This document shows positions 34,674-45,725 of a DNA stretch of 64,000 nt, one piece after another. The notes under the pieces were generated by a model. It did not search any database and had not been told where the DNA came from. It was given only the letters and a program-made list of their open reading frames with translations. Within the stretch, counting starts at the first letter, position 1; the number at the start of each line of letters is the position of its first letter. Location of the stretch: assembly GCF_039523415.1 (NCBI RefSeq), contig NZ_BAAAFG010000015.1:124001-188000 (forward strand), in the 5' to 3' direction. This stretch comes from Gangjinia marincola. GTDB lineage: Bacteria > Bacteroidota > Bacteroidia > Flavobacteriales > Flavobacteriaceae. The position numbers and the translations under genes were made by a program.

Positions 34674-36851
34674 TTATAAGTTTTCTTTGATAAAATTGGT
34701 CATTTTTGTGTATAAATGGAGTCGTGTATTGCCTCCGTAAATTCCGTGATTTTTATCGGGATAAATCGCCCAATCAAACTGCTTATTCGCTTGAATTAAG
34801 GCTTCTATCATCTGCATGGTATTTTGCACGTGTACGTTATCATCTCCAGAACCATGTACAATTAAAAAATCCCCTTTTAATTTATCAACATGGTTGATGG
34901 GTGAGTTTTCATCGTAGCCGCTTGGATTCTCCTGTGGGGTCGTCATATAACGTTCTGTATATATCGTATCGTAAAATCTCCAACTTGTTACCGGTGCCAC
35001 TGCAATCGCCATTTTAAATACATCATTCCCTTTAAGCAGGCAATTTGCCGCCATAAAACCACCGTAACTCCAGCCCCAGATTCCGATTCGGTTTTCATCA
35101 ATGAAATCCATCGCACCTAATTGGCGTGCAGCTTGAATTTGATCCTCGACCTCAAACTTTCCCAGTTCCTTTTGAGTAACCTTTTTAAATTCGGCTCCTT
35201 TGAGTCCGGTACCTCTTCCATCCACACAAGCCACAATATACCCTTGATTCGCTAGCATTTGATACCAATAATCATTGGCAGAAGCAAAACTGTTAGATAC
35301 TGATTGAGATCCGGGACCGGAGTACTGGTACATGAACAATGGATATTTCTTAGTCGGATCAAAATCTGTCGGTTTGATCATCCACATGTTGAGCTCATTA
35401 CCATTTACATTGATGGTTGAAAGCTCTTTCTTGCTTAGGTTATACGGCTTCAACTGGTTAATAAGCGCTGAATTGTCTTTTATTTTTCGGATTAATTTTC
35501 CGTTTTTTCCGGAGTGCAAGGTGTATTCAGGTGGATTTTTTACACTCGTGAACGTATTAATAAAGTAACTAAAGTCGCTACTAAAATCTGCGCGATTAGT
35601 TCCCGTTCTTGTTGTAAGACGTACTTTATTGCTTCCGTTAGCATTAACAGAAAAGACGTCTCTATTGGTTGAACCATTCTCGGTACTTTGAAAATAAATT
35701 CTACCTGTCTTTGGACTAAATCCATAGTAGTTGGTTACTTCCCAAAGTCCCTTAGTTACTTGGTTTAAAAGTTTTCCTTTCTTATTGTAGTGATAAATAT
35801 GATTCCATCCATCCTGTTCACTTGTCCAAATAAAGCTATTGTCATTTAAAAAGGTAAGATTATCAGTTACATCAATATATGCCTCATCTTTTTCAGACAA
35901 AACTATCGTGGGTGTCATCGTCTTGGCATTCACAAAAATCAAATCCAGTACGTTTTGATAGCGATTCATCGCCTGTACACTAAGCACATCGTTTTCATTA
36001 GTCCATTCAATACGCGGTACATATTCATACTCCTTCAAGAGATTTACTTCATTTATCTTTTGGCTTGACAAATCATAGAGGTGAAGGCTTACATCGGCAT
36101 TTTTCTCCCCTGCCTTGGGATATTTAAAGACAGATTGAGAAGGATACAAATCTTTTCCATAGTTACCGTACATGTCCATGGAAAACTCTGGAACATTGGT
36201 CTCATCAAATTGAAGAAAAGCCAGTTTGGTTCCATTTTTATTCCAATCAAACGCACGAACAAAGGCAAATTCCTCTTCGTACACCCAATCAGTAATTCCA
36301 TTGATGACTTTGTTGACTACTCCATCATTTGTAACTTGGGTAGTTTGTCGTAAGCCAACATCAAAAATGTATAAATTATTTTCAAAACCGTATGCCACTT
36401 TTGTTGCATCTGGAGAAAACGTAGGTTCCTGTATTTTTCGATCACTTACTTGGATAAGTTTCTTAGATGCTAAGTCGTAGATAAAGTAGATACCGCGGCT
36501 GGATCTACGGTAAATTTGCTCTAAATCAGTGGCTAATAGGATACGATTCTCATCCTCGCTCATGCGATAAGCACTAAAGAAATTCAATCCGTCAATATCT
36601 GCGGTCGTTAGAATGGTTCTGGTCTTTTCTCCTGTTTCGTAGCTGTAGGCTTCTATGCTCATCGTTCGCGTCGCACGATCAGATTCCTGCACCACATATT
36701 CTTTTCCATTATCAAGAGATCGTAATGATTGCAAACGCTCCTGTCTAAATACACCTCCCCAAATTTCTTCTAACGTGAGCTCTTTTTCCTGAGCAAAAGT
36801 GACTGTAGTGATGAGGAAAATAAAAATTCCGCGTAAAAAAGATTTTATCAT
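34674..36851 (-). CDS. S9 family dipeptidyl-peptidase IV-like peptidase
   Basis: A 725-residue exported protein. Signal peptide MIKSFLRGIFIFLITTVTFA; DPPIV N-terminal beta-propeller (~100-460, with the double-Glu motif VYEEEF); and an alpha/beta-hydrolase domain. The catalytic Ser is in GIWGWSYGGFMA, the Asp in VHGSGDDNVH and the His in DKNHGIYG. It releases N-terminal dipeptides (commonly X-Pro) in the periplasm. Linked to the POT transporter. Confidence 0.95.
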   Translation of the reverse strand: MIKSFLRGIFIFLITTVTFAQEKELTLEEIWGGVFRQERLQSLRSLDNGKEYVVQESDRATRTMSIEAYSYETGEKTRTILTTADIDGLNFFSAYRMSEDENRILLATDLEQIYRRSSRGIYFIYDLASKKLIQVSDRKIQEPTFSPDATKVAYGFENNLYIFDVGLRQTTQVTNDGVVNKVINGITDWVYEEEFAFVRAFDWNKNGTKLAFLQFDETNVPEFSMDMYGNYGKDLYPSQSVFKYPKAGEKNADVSLHLYDLSSQKINEVNLLKEYEYVPRIEWTNENDVLSVQAMNRYQNVLDLIFVNAKTMTPTIVLSEKDEAYIDVTDNLTFLNDNSFIWTSEQDGWNHIYHYNKKGKLLNQVTKGLWEVTNYYGFSPKTGRIYFQSTENGSTNRDVFSVNANGSNKVRLTTRTGTNRADFSSDFSYFINTFTSVKNPPEYTLHSGKNGKLIRKIKDNSALINQLKPYNLSKKELSTINVNGNELNMWMIKPTDFDPTKKYPLFMYQYSGPGSQSVSNSFASANDYWYQMLANQGYIVACVDGRGTGLKGAEFKKVTQKELGKFEVEDQIQAARQLGAMDFIDENRIGIWGWSYGGFMAANCLLKGNDVFKMAIAVAPVTSWRFYDTIYTERYMTTPQENPSGYDENSPINHVDKLKGDFLIVHGSGDDNVHVQNTMQMIEALIQANKQFDWAIYPDKNHGIYGGNTRLHLYTKMTNFIKENL

Positions 36852-37012
36852 GAAGTTTGCTTAAAATTTTGCCAGCCAAGTTTACTGAAAATTCCTCATA
36901 ATATAGCTGGTTTAGCTGTTAAATCTAAAGAATATGTTAAGTAAAGATGCTTTCCATCTCAATCCATCTATTTTGTACTAAATATTTAGATACATAAACA
37001 ATTCTGCGGTTG

Positions 37013-37020
37013 TATCTTTG
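37013..37020 (+). promoter_or_regulatory. Putative -7 box of the HMG-CoA reductase operon
   Basis: TATCTTTG matches TAnnTTTG, 21 bases before ATG 37042. A TTG at 37018, in frame with the gene, falls inside this box and so cannot be its start if the box is used. Confidence 0.6.
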
Positions 37021-37041
37021 TATCTTAATAGAGATGTATTT

Positions 37042-38361
37042 ATGACCAAGCCTGTCAACGGTTTTTCTAAGTTCACCAAAGAAGAAAAAATCAATTGGCT
37101 CATCACCAATTACCTTCAGGATTTTCCCAATGCTTCTAAAATTCTACGTCAATATTGGAATGATGATAAGGAACTCCAAGAACTTCATGATGAGTTTATA
37201 GAAAACACCATAACAAATTATTACCTGCCACTAGGAATCGCTCCTAATTTTTTAATTGATGATACGCTCTACGCCATCCCAATGGCGATTGAAGAGAGCT
37301 CTGTCGTGGCTGCGGCAAGCAACGCTGCAAAATTTTGGTTGAAACGAGGTGGATTTAAAGCCGAAGTGATTTCTACTGAAAAAGTTGGTCAAGTTCATTT
37401 TATGTATCAGGGAAATAAAGAAAAGCTTAAGACTTTCTTTAAAATACACAAAAAACACTTTTTTGATGATACCGAAGCTCTCACAAAGAATATGAGAAAG
37501 CGGGGTGGTGGTATTACTCATATTGAGCTGGTTGATAAAACCGAAGCCTTAGCAAATTACTTTCAGTTGCACTGTACTTTTGAGACCAAAGATGCAATGG
37601 GAGCTAATTTTATTAATTCCTGTTTGGAACAGTTTTCTAAAACCCTGGTCGAAAATGCTCAACATTATTCTGATTTTTCTTCTAAAGAAAAACAGATCGA
37701 AGTAGTAATGAGCATTCTCTCTAATTATGTTCCTAACTGTTTGGTGAGAGCCAGTGTTTCCTGTCCTGTTTCAGAATTAAATTTTAAGGACTATAAAGGC
37801 AAAGAGTTTGCTGAAAAGTTTTGTCAAGCAGTAAACATCGCCCAAGTAGAACCGTACAGAGCCGTTACTCATAATAAAGGCATCATGAATGGTGTTGACG
37901 CTGTAATACTTGCAACAGGAAATGATTTTAGAGCTGTTGAAGCGGGGGTTCATGCGTATGCTGCAAAAGATGGTCAATACCGTAGCTTAACCGATGCAGA
38001 AATTGATGAAGATGGTATCTTTCATTTTTGGATTGATTTACCACTAGCACTGGGTACTGTTGGAGGATTAACAAGTTTACATCCCTTAGTCAAAATGGCA
38101 ATGCATGTTCTAAAAAATCCAAGTGCCAATGAACTTATGAAAATCGTTGCTGTTGCCGGATTAGCACAAAATTTTGCCGCCTTAAAATCGCTCACCACCA
38201 CTGGAATTCAAGAAGGCCATATGAAAATGCATCTCATGAATATCATGAATCAATTTGATGCAACTTCTATAGAAAAAGACCAGCTTATTCAATATTTCAC
38301 AAAACATAACGTGAGTCACAATACCGTGGTGGAACAACTAAAGCAACTTCGTGGTGAATAA
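37042..38361 (+). CDS. Hydroxymethylglutaryl-CoA reductase, class II
   Basis: A 439-residue class II HMG-CoA reductase (the 'degradative' label is by homology; here it probably works in the mevalonate pathway). Motifs: AIPMAIEESSVVAAASNAA at the N-terminal substrate site, CLEQ and CPVSELNFKDYKG, MNGVDAVILATGNDFRAVEAG (dinucleotide-binding and catalytic Asp), and LGTVGGLTSLHP. It reduces HMG-CoA to mevalonate. The kinase gene overlaps its 3' end by 11 bases. Confidence 0.95.
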   Translation: MTKPVNGFSKFTKEEKINWLITNYLQDFPNASKILRQYWNDDKELQELHDEFIENTITNYYLPLGIAPNFLIDDTLYAIPMAIEESSVVAAASNAAKFWLKRGGFKAEVISTEKVGQVHFMYQGNKEKLKTFFKIHKKHFFDDTEALTKNMRKRGGGITHIELVDKTEALANYFQLHCTFETKDAMGANFINSCLEQFSKTLVENAQHYSDFSSKEKQIEVVMSILSNYVPNCLVRASVSCPVSELNFKDYKGKEFAEKFCQAVNIAQVEPYRAVTHNKGIMNGVDAVILATGNDFRAVEAGVHAYAAKDGQYRSLTDAEIDEDGIFHFWIDLPLALGTVGGLTSLHPLVKMAMHVLKNPSANELMKIVAVAGLAQNFAALKSLTTTGIQEGHMKMHLMNIMNQFDATSIEKDQLIQYFTKHNVSHNTVVEQLKQLRGE

Positions 38362-39271
38362 ATTTTACAGTAATGGTAAATTATTACTCACCGCAGAATA
38401 TCTTGTGCTTGATGGCGCAACCGCTTTAGCTATTCCCACAAAAAAAGGGCAGTCTTTAGCCGTAAATAAGTTAAATGAACCTATAATTAAGTGGAGTAGT
38501 TTTCTGCATGATCAAAGCCTTTGGTTGGAAGTCATCTTTAGCTTTGAAGACAAAATCATAACCTTGAGAGATGAAAATCCATCAAAAGAGGTAAAGCGTC
38601 TCTTTGATATTTTCAAAACAATGTATGCAATGAATGATCGTGTCTTTAAAAGCTCAACCGGCTGGGAGTTCATTTCAACATTACAATTTCCTAAAGACTG
38701 GGGCTTAGGTTCATCCTCTACATTGTTAAATAATTTTGCCCAGTGGGCAGAAATAGACGCTTATGTGCTTCTAGAAAAAACCTTTACAGGTAGTGGTTAT
38801 GACATTGCCAGCGCAAAATATAATCATCCTATCTTTTTTTCTTTACAAGAAAAAAAGCCCGTAGTGGAGAGCGTAAATTTTGATCCTATTTTTAAGGACA
38901 AGCTTTTTTTTGTTCATCTTAATCAAAAGAAAAGTAGTCGTGAGGCTATTAAATATTATCGCAGCCAACCCATAGAAAAACGAGAAAAAGCTATAACGCA
39001 ACTGACAGCATTAACCAAAGAATTTGCTCAATGTCATTCCTTAGCGCGTTTCAATGAAATTATCATTGATCACGAAATCATCTTATCTAATTTTTTAAAT
39101 CTAACTACAGTAAAGGAACGTTTGTTTAAAGACTACTCCTATGGAAGCATTAAAAGTTTGGGAGGATGGGGTGGTGATTTTATATTAGCAACAGGAAATG
39201 AAAACGCCCGTACGTATTTTAAGAAGCGTGGTTATCCTACCGTTGTGGAATATTGTGATATGGTTTTATGA
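38351..39271 (+). CDS. GYDIA-family GHMP kinase
   Basis: A 306-residue GHMP-superfamily kinase. It begins KFYSNGKLLLTAEYLVLDGA, then has the ATP-binding loop GLGSSSTLLNNFAQW and the family-defining GSGYDIASA. The C-terminal motif is SLGGWGGDFILATG. Starts at a GTG (38351 or 38354), overlapping HMG-CoA reductase. It probably phosphorylates a mevalonate-pathway intermediate for isoprenoid synthesis; the exact substrate is inferred from context. Confidence 0.92.
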   Translation: MVNKFYSNGKLLLTAEYLVLDGATALAIPTKKGQSLAVNKLNEPIIKWSSFLHDQSLWLEVIFSFEDKIITLRDENPSKEVKRLFDIFKTMYAMNDRVFKSSTGWEFISTLQFPKDWGLGSSSTLLNNFAQWAEIDAYVLLEKTFTGSGYDIASAKYNHPIFFSLQEKKPVVESVNFDPIFKDKLFFVHLNQKKSSREAIKYYRSQPIEKREKAITQLTALTKEFAQCHSLARFNEIIIDHEIILSNFLNLTTVKERLFKDYSYGSIKSLGGWGGDFILATGNENARTYFKKRGYPTVVEYCDMVL

Positions 39272-39279
39272 GAATATTC

Positions 39280-39942
39280 TTACTGGTTTATCATTTTTTG
39301 TGCAACTTCATTAGCCTTTATATAGTCTTTATTATACTGATCTAAACTCCAAGACATTTGAAAAGATTGCTTTAGGTATTCCTCCATCGTTGGAAGACCT
39401 ACACTTTTTCGTCTTTGGTTCACCCCATCTGGATCAATTAAAGGAGCTACGTACTTTATTCCTGTATTTTGATCGATGACAACCTGGCTGCCGTAAATTT
39501 GCTTCTCACCACTGCGCAAAGCAATTCGGTCTTCTAAGATAGCTAAGTTTGACGGAAGTATTTTTTTATCCTCAACTGCTTTTTTAATTAATGGCAGATA
39601 CTCACGTTGCGTCGCAATATCAGCATGTTGAATGACTAAAAAAATGGTTTGATTTCCTTGGTCAGTGAGATCATTTGGCCAGCCATATCTGTCTAAAATA
39701 GCCTTTATTTTATTTAGGTTGTCAGCATCTGTCCTCTTCATTTTAGTGACTAACGCTATAAACTCATCAGTTTGTAATTTCCCTTCCTTTTGCATTTTCA
39801 TGATCTCAAATCTAATCGTTTGATCATGTGTATAAATCGAATCTAATTCAGTTTGAACATCCTTAAGGGAATTTGTTTGCGCAAGAGCAACGAAATGTAA
39901 CCCTATCAATGTCAAAAAAAATATATGTTTTAATCTGATCAT
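39280..39942 (-). CDS. Exported protein, DUF6624-like
   Basis: About 220 residues from ATG 39942 (MIRLKHIFFLTLIGLHFVALAQ, signal peptide). The body is helical and has DNLNKIKAILDRYGWPN, VIQHADIATQREYLPLIKKA, LEDRIALRSGEKQIYGSQ and RRKSVGLPTMEEYL, the pattern I associate with DUF6624. Function unknown. Convergent with the kinase gene (8-base gap). Confidence 0.75.
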   Translation of the reverse strand: MIRLKHIFFLTLIGLHFVALAQTNSLKDVQTELDSIYTHDQTIRFEIMKMQKEGKLQTDEFIALVTKMKRTDADNLNKIKAILDRYGWPNDLTDQGNQTIFLVIQHADIATQREYLPLIKKAVEDKKILPSNLAILEDRIALRSGEKQIYGSQVVIDQNTGIKYVAPLIDPDGVNQRRKSVGLPTMEEYLKQSFQMSWSLDQYNKDYIKANEVAQKMINQ

Positions 39943-40010
39943 GATGTTATTAATTTTCAAAAAGACTTCATTTTATTACATATGTTGCATATTATTATCA
40001 CGTCTAACAT

Positions 40011-40040
40011 AAAAAAAGCCCTTTTAAAATTAAAAGGGCT
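40011..40040 (-). terminator. Terminator of the peptidylprolyl isomerase gene
   Basis: A 10-bp perfect stem (40017-40026 with 40031-40040) and a 4-base loop, followed on the minus strand by a run of seven T (the A run 40011-40017). It lies 24 bases beyond the isomerase stop. Confidence 0.85.
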
Positions 40041-40063
40041 GATTAGGTGAATATCTTGATTTT

Positions 40064-42178
40064 CTAATAGAATTTAGCTCTATTATCTTCGATTTCAATC
40101 GTCTTTTTTAATGCATTAACCACATTATTCGTAACTGCTGGTGTTGTACGCTTGTTAGTTTGTTGTACTGCATAGACTTGGTAGTTATCCAAACCAGGAG
40201 CAACAGTTTTCTTAACAACTTTCACTTTATAGACACCGCGAGTACCTTCAATAGCATTACTCATTTCTCCTTCTTCTAGACCAAAAGCAACTCCTGCAAC
40301 TTTTGGTTCAAATCCAGACCCTGATAAAGACGGGTTTGTTAAGTTGAGGGATTTGGACTCCTTAATATTAGCACCTTCGTCCTTAGCAATTTCTTCAAGA
40401 CTCTTTCCTGACATACGCTTTTTAAGTAGCTCTGCTTTTTTCTTATTTTTTAAAATAGGTGTAACCAAAAGTGCAGCATCATCAGCATTTTGTGTGCCTT
40501 TTTCTTTAGCCGCAGAAACTTGTGCAACAACATACCCGCCATTGACATCAAATCGCTTGATATCTCCAACCTTAGTTTCTTCGTTAAAGGCCCACTGTAC
40601 AATATTACGCTGCGCGCCTACACCTGGAATATTCTCGTCTAAAGATTTCACTCCTTTAACCGGTCTGGCTTTATATTCTTCTCCTAAAGCCTCAGTAAAA
40701 CCGTCTTTCTTCGCGCTCATCTCAAAAGATGTCGCCTCTGTAAAAAGGTCACTGGTTGTTTTTTCTGAAGATTCAATAGCTCTAGAAACCGTTGCAACTT
40801 TAAGTGCTTTTTGTAAATTCTTTTGATCGGTAATATTAATGATATGGTACCCAAAAACTGTTTCGACTAAATCAAGGTCTCCAATCTTATTTTCAAAGAT
40901 ATAGTCATTAAATTCTGGAGCCATTCTACCATATGCTGTAAAGTCTAGATCACCGCCTTTATCTTTATTAGAACTATCGTCACTAAATTGAGGTGCCAGT
41001 TCTGCTAGTTTACGTTTATTCGCTTTTACTATATTGAAAAGGCTATCCGCTAATTGTTCAGCTTCTTCTTTAGTACGCTCTGCTTGAGAACGCACTGCGC
41101 CCTGATATGCAATTAAGATATGACTTGAACGAACAGAATCCGGCAATTGTTTAGTTTCTACGATTCTAGATACGTTCCAGCTACCGTTGTCTTTATACGG
41201 ACCAAATAATGCTCCTTCTTCAAGTGCGTAGATAGTATCTGCAAATGCTCTAGGCAGGTCTTTTTTAAATTTAAATCTACCATCATACTTCACATCAGAA
41301 TATTCATTAACAAATGACTCTACGTCACCAACATCAACAAAGCTTTGAACTGTATCATTGAGTTTTGTTACATCATTATACTCTATTTTATCTTTTAATA
41401 CGCTCTCAACGCCTGCTTTTGTTTGATTATCATCGTCTAACGAAGGCTTATCTTCAAAATAAACGTATTGAATATCTCGGGTTGCTTCAGCTTTGTAGCG
41501 CTCAACATTTTTTTTAAGGTATGCTTCAATTTCGGCTTTAGTAACTTCTACTTCCTCATCATTGATGGTATCGTATCCCAATTGTACATATTCAATGTCA
41601 ACGCTGCTATTCTCTAATTGATAGGCTTGCTCCCCTTCAAAGAGTGTCGCTCCAATTCCGGCCTTGATCATATTAAAATAAATCTGTGACTTGGCATTAG
41701 TCGCTACGTTCTCTTCATATTGCAACCAGCTTTGATAGGCTTCTGGCGAAGTAGCTTTAAGTGTACTCACGTATTCTCTTAGTTTATTTTGATCGAATAT
41801 GCCTGCTTCATTTGAAAAATTGGGGTTCCCTGCTAATTGCTGTTGTAACATCGCATTTATCTGCGCTTCACCAACTTGAATTCCTAATTCTTCAAATTGA
41901 TTTTCTAATACTAACTGCCGTACCGTAGCATCCCAAACACGATTTACTGTTTGCGTTGTTGAACCTGCTCTACCTCCCTGGTTAGCAGCTTCAACCTGGC
42001 GTGCAAACTCTTCGCGAGAAATTTCTTCATCACCTACTAACCCAATTAGGTTGCCTGACTTTTCTGAAATAGCTCCACTATTTCTAAATAAATCTGCCAG
42101 GATAAACGCAAAGAGAGCCAATGCGATTACCATGATTAATACAAAGGAACGTTTTCTGATATTATTTAAAACTGCCAT
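40064..42178 (-). CDS. Peptidylprolyl isomerase with SurA-type N-terminal domain (PpiD-like)
   Basis: A 704-residue periplasmic chaperone anchored by one N-terminal helix (about 12-31). A SurA_N-like region (about 40-230) contains REFARQVEAA and VWDATVRQLVLENQFEELG. A parvulin PPIC domain lies at about 345-455, with SSHILIAYQG and KGGDLDFTAYGRM. A second, degenerate isomerase-like region makes up the C-terminal third. It helps outer-membrane proteins fold. It lies 92 bases after the CNNM gene, probably the end of the coaX cluster. Confidence 0.92.
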   Translation of the reverse strand: MAVLNNIRKRSFVLIMVIALALFAFILADLFRNSGAISEKSGNLIGLVGDEEISREEFARQVEAANQGGRAGSTTQTVNRVWDATVRQLVLENQFEELGIQVGEAQINAMLQQQLAGNPNFSNEAGIFDQNKLREYVSTLKATSPEAYQSWLQYEENVATNAKSQIYFNMIKAGIGATLFEGEQAYQLENSSVDIEYVQLGYDTINDEEVEVTKAEIEAYLKKNVERYKAEATRDIQYVYFEDKPSLDDDNQTKAGVESVLKDKIEYNDVTKLNDTVQSFVDVGDVESFVNEYSDVKYDGRFKFKKDLPRAFADTIYALEEGALFGPYKDNGSWNVSRIVETKQLPDSVRSSHILIAYQGAVRSQAERTKEEAEQLADSLFNIVKANKRKLAELAPQFSDDSSNKDKGGDLDFTAYGRMAPEFNDYIFENKIGDLDLVETVFGYHIINITDQKNLQKALKVATVSRAIESSEKTTSDLFTEATSFEMSAKKDGFTEALGEEYKARPVKGVKSLDENIPGVGAQRNIVQWAFNEETKVGDIKRFDVNGGYVVAQVSAAKEKGTQNADDAALLVTPILKNKKKAELLKKRMSGKSLEEIAKDEGANIKESKSLNLTNPSLSGSGFEPKVAGVAFGLEEGEMSNAIEGTRGVYKVKVVKKTVAPGLDNYQVYAVQQTNKRTTPAVTNNVVNALKKTIEIEDNRAKFY

Positions 42179-42270
42179 TGATCTTTTGTTTCTTTTATAA
42201 GGTGGGCGAAAATAAGGTTTTTATAGCAATATTAAAACCCAAAAAAGAGGAAATATGTAGTAGTCAAGTT

Positions 42271-43556
<1,286 letters not shown>

Positions 43557-43560
<4 letters not shown>

Positions 43561-43763
43561 TGACCTTGTTGTTCGCGTTTACGCTTTTCAAATTTTTTTC
43601 TAAATCTTCTTCTAAAGAAAAACAAAAAGGTAAATAGTACTGTGAAAAACATGAAGATATAGACACGATCCTGATCCACACCCCAACTACGAACTACTTC
43701 TACGATAGAAAGAATAGCAAACACTATATATGCATATTCAAAAAACTTAAGGTATCTATTCAT
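43557..43763 (-). CDS. Small membrane protein (unknown function)
   Basis: A 68-residue protein with two hydrophobic helices (about 10-24 and 34-49) and a strongly basic tail (FRRRFRKKFEKRKR). It overlaps lptC at its start and the CNNM gene at its end, so it is translated with them. No family recognised; it looks like the conserved small gene found at this place in Flavobacteriia. Confidence 0.75.
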
Positions 43764-44340
43764 TTTCTTCTTCTTGGTTCTCTTTATCTTCTACGATCTG
43801 TATACCTACATTAGATCTGGAATTAAAAGTATCAAAGGTTTCGTTAGCATCAAAGCCTTCTCCTTTATTTCGTGCACCGTTAGAAAAGGTAACTTCATAG
43901 GGAACATCTGTAAAGACCCAATTTTTTGATTGATTCCAATAGAGTTGATCTGCATTGAGTACTACGCTATCACTGGTCGTAATCACGACATCTCCTTGTA
44001 AATCAATCAAATCTTTACTGTCATACACGATGGCATAATTTGATTTAATTGTGGTTTTTTTTCCATCTTCATCAAAAAACTCCACAAATACTCCATCGGG
44101 AAATTTTCGATACGGAAAATCCTGGTTGGTATAATCCAACAATTTTTCGGCTTTTAGATTAACCAGTACCTTACCACTATCTGTATATACTAAGAAAATC
44201 CCTTTACCTGAAGTTTGAGGTCGATCTTGACCCAATTCCCAGTTTTTAACTTCGCTGAGCTTTCCCGTACATGCAAAAAGCATCGTAGTGATCGTAATCA
44301 CTACAATGCTTTTTAATGCATATCTAGATATTAGATTCAT
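43756..44340 (-). CDS. lptC: LPS export protein LptC
   Basis: About 194 residues from ATG 44340. A lipoprotein-like N-terminus (TITTMLFACTGK) replaces the transmembrane anchor of E. coli LptC. The LptC/OstA-like beta-jellyroll follows: GIFLVYTDSGKVLVNLKAEKL, FPDGVFVEFFDEDGKKTTIK, LIDLQGDVVITTSDS. It passes LPS from the inner membrane to the periplasmic bridge. A longer frame reaches 44385 but overlaps the TPR gene. Confidence 0.9.
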   Translation of the reverse strand: MNLISRYALKSIVVITITTMLFACTGKLSEVKNWELGQDRPQTSGKGIFLVYTDSGKVLVNLKAEKLLDYTNQDFPYRKFPDGVFVEFFDEDGKKTTIKSNYAIVYDSKDLIDLQGDVVITTSDSVVLNADQLYWNQSKNWVFTDVPYEVTFSNGARNKGEGFDANETFDTFNSRSNVGIQIVEDKENQEEENE

Positions 44341-44341
44341 T

Positions 44342-45706
44342 TTATAAGTTAGGCACGCGAATTTTTTCACCAATCCAACATCCAATATTTATCGTTTTGC
44401 CTGCCATGTTTTCCTGAAAGATATCTGCCTTACTAGGTGCTTTAGCACGGTAGTTTGCAATAGACTGGTTTGCCGTAGACTTTAGCGAAGGCTTTACTCG
44501 CGCTGCTCTAGCTGCATAATCTGCCGCTAACCAGTAAACAGATCTTTTCTCAAATACAGTATTACCACAGTTGTTAGCACTCAAAGCATACATGTTTGCG
44601 ATCTGCAAATAGGCCTCTCCCTTAGAAGGCTTAATCGCTAATTGCTTTTGATAATAGGTTCTGGCCTTACCATAGCTACCTTGTTTTTTATAGATCCCAG
44701 CCATTCTTCCATAAATATCCGCTTTTTTACTCTCATCTGTTTGTAAATCTGCCGCTTGATTATAGTAATCTAGTGCTGTAGATCTCTTACCATCTCTATT
44801 TGCTAATACTCCAAGATAAAGTGCTGATTCTGCCGAAGGTTCTACATTGTGTAGTGCCTGTACTAACTTAAAGAATAATGGGTCTTCACAATCCTTTGAA
44901 TTCAATCTACCCGCAGCACGTCTTAACCATTCTACATCAGTCTTTTTGTTTTCAAAATCTTTTTCATAAAGTGGGATTAGGTTTTCGCAATCAGCACGCT
45001 GTCCTAATTTACCGTTGATACCACCACTTACCTGATCATAGTTATTTAGATAAATCTCAGAATTTTTTAATGTTCTTTTTTCCTTTGACGTTAAAGTAGT
45101 GCCCGCTTCTTCTTTCTCAGACAACATAGAAAGTTGTTTCGCTAATTTTCCTTCTTCATTTTCGATCTTTTCAGAAATACCATCATAAAGGTCAAACACT
45201 TCTTGAAGCTCTTTTTTGCCCGCATCATAAAGATCAACCATTAACGAAAAATATGTATATAATGCTTTAGGACTGTTGAAGTTTTCCTTGTCCTCTTTCC
45301 AGGCTTTTGCAAAATGGTTAAATTCCTCTTCTTTAGTACCTATGTTATTGTCAAACTCGACTTGTGCTATTTTAGAAAGATAATCCCCTTTTTTTGTTTT
45401 TGCAGGGAAGTGCTCTAATCTTAATTCGTAGTTTTTGATTAAGTCTTTTGCATATTCTGTCGCTTGAGAACCATCTGAGTTTTTGATGTAATGCTTAAAC
45501 ATTTGTTCCCCATATTGATAGGTTGCCATACTTGTTGCAGGACATTTTTCTATCAATTTTTTATAGATCGGTAATGCCGCATCGTAATTCTTCACTTTAG
45601 CACTTTCACTAAAAATGGATAATGTCACATTACAATCTTCTTGTGCGCTTGTAGGTACGCTTATAGCAACTAGGGCTAACACTACTAATAACAATTTTGT
45701 TTTCAT
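44342..45706 (-). CDS. Exported tetratricopeptide-repeat protein
   Basis: About 454 residues from ATG 45706 (MKTKLLLVVLALVAISVPTSAQ, signal peptide); ATG 45724 is an alternative that abuts the upstream stop. TPR units are visible at the N-terminus (KNYDAALPIYKKLIEKCPA) and C-terminus (RSTALDYYNQAADLQ, GSYGKARTYYQKQLAIKPSKGEAYLQIANMYAL). Probably a periplasmic scaffold in the LPS-export cluster; no enzymatic motif. Confidence 0.9.
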   Translation of the reverse strand: MKTKLLLVVLALVAISVPTSAQEDCNVTLSIFSESAKVKNYDAALPIYKKLIEKCPATSMATYQYGEQMFKHYIKNSDGSQATEYAKDLIKNYELRLEHFPAKTKKGDYLSKIAQVEFDNNIGTKEEEFNHFAKAWKEDKENFNSPKALYTYFSLMVDLYDAGKKELQEVFDLYDGISEKIENEEGKLAKQLSMLSEKEEAGTTLTSKEKRTLKNSEIYLNNYDQVSGGINGKLGQRADCENLIPLYEKDFENKKTDVEWLRRAAGRLNSKDCEDPLFFKLVQALHNVEPSAESALYLGVLANRDGKRSTALDYYNQAADLQTDESKKADIYGRMAGIYKKQGSYGKARTYYQKQLAIKPSKGEAYLQIANMYALSANNCGNTVFEKRSVYWLAADYAARAARVKPSLKSTANQSIANYRAKAPSKADIFQENMAGKTINIGCWIGEKIRVPNL

Positions 45707-45725
45707 GGTACTTATGTTAGTCATA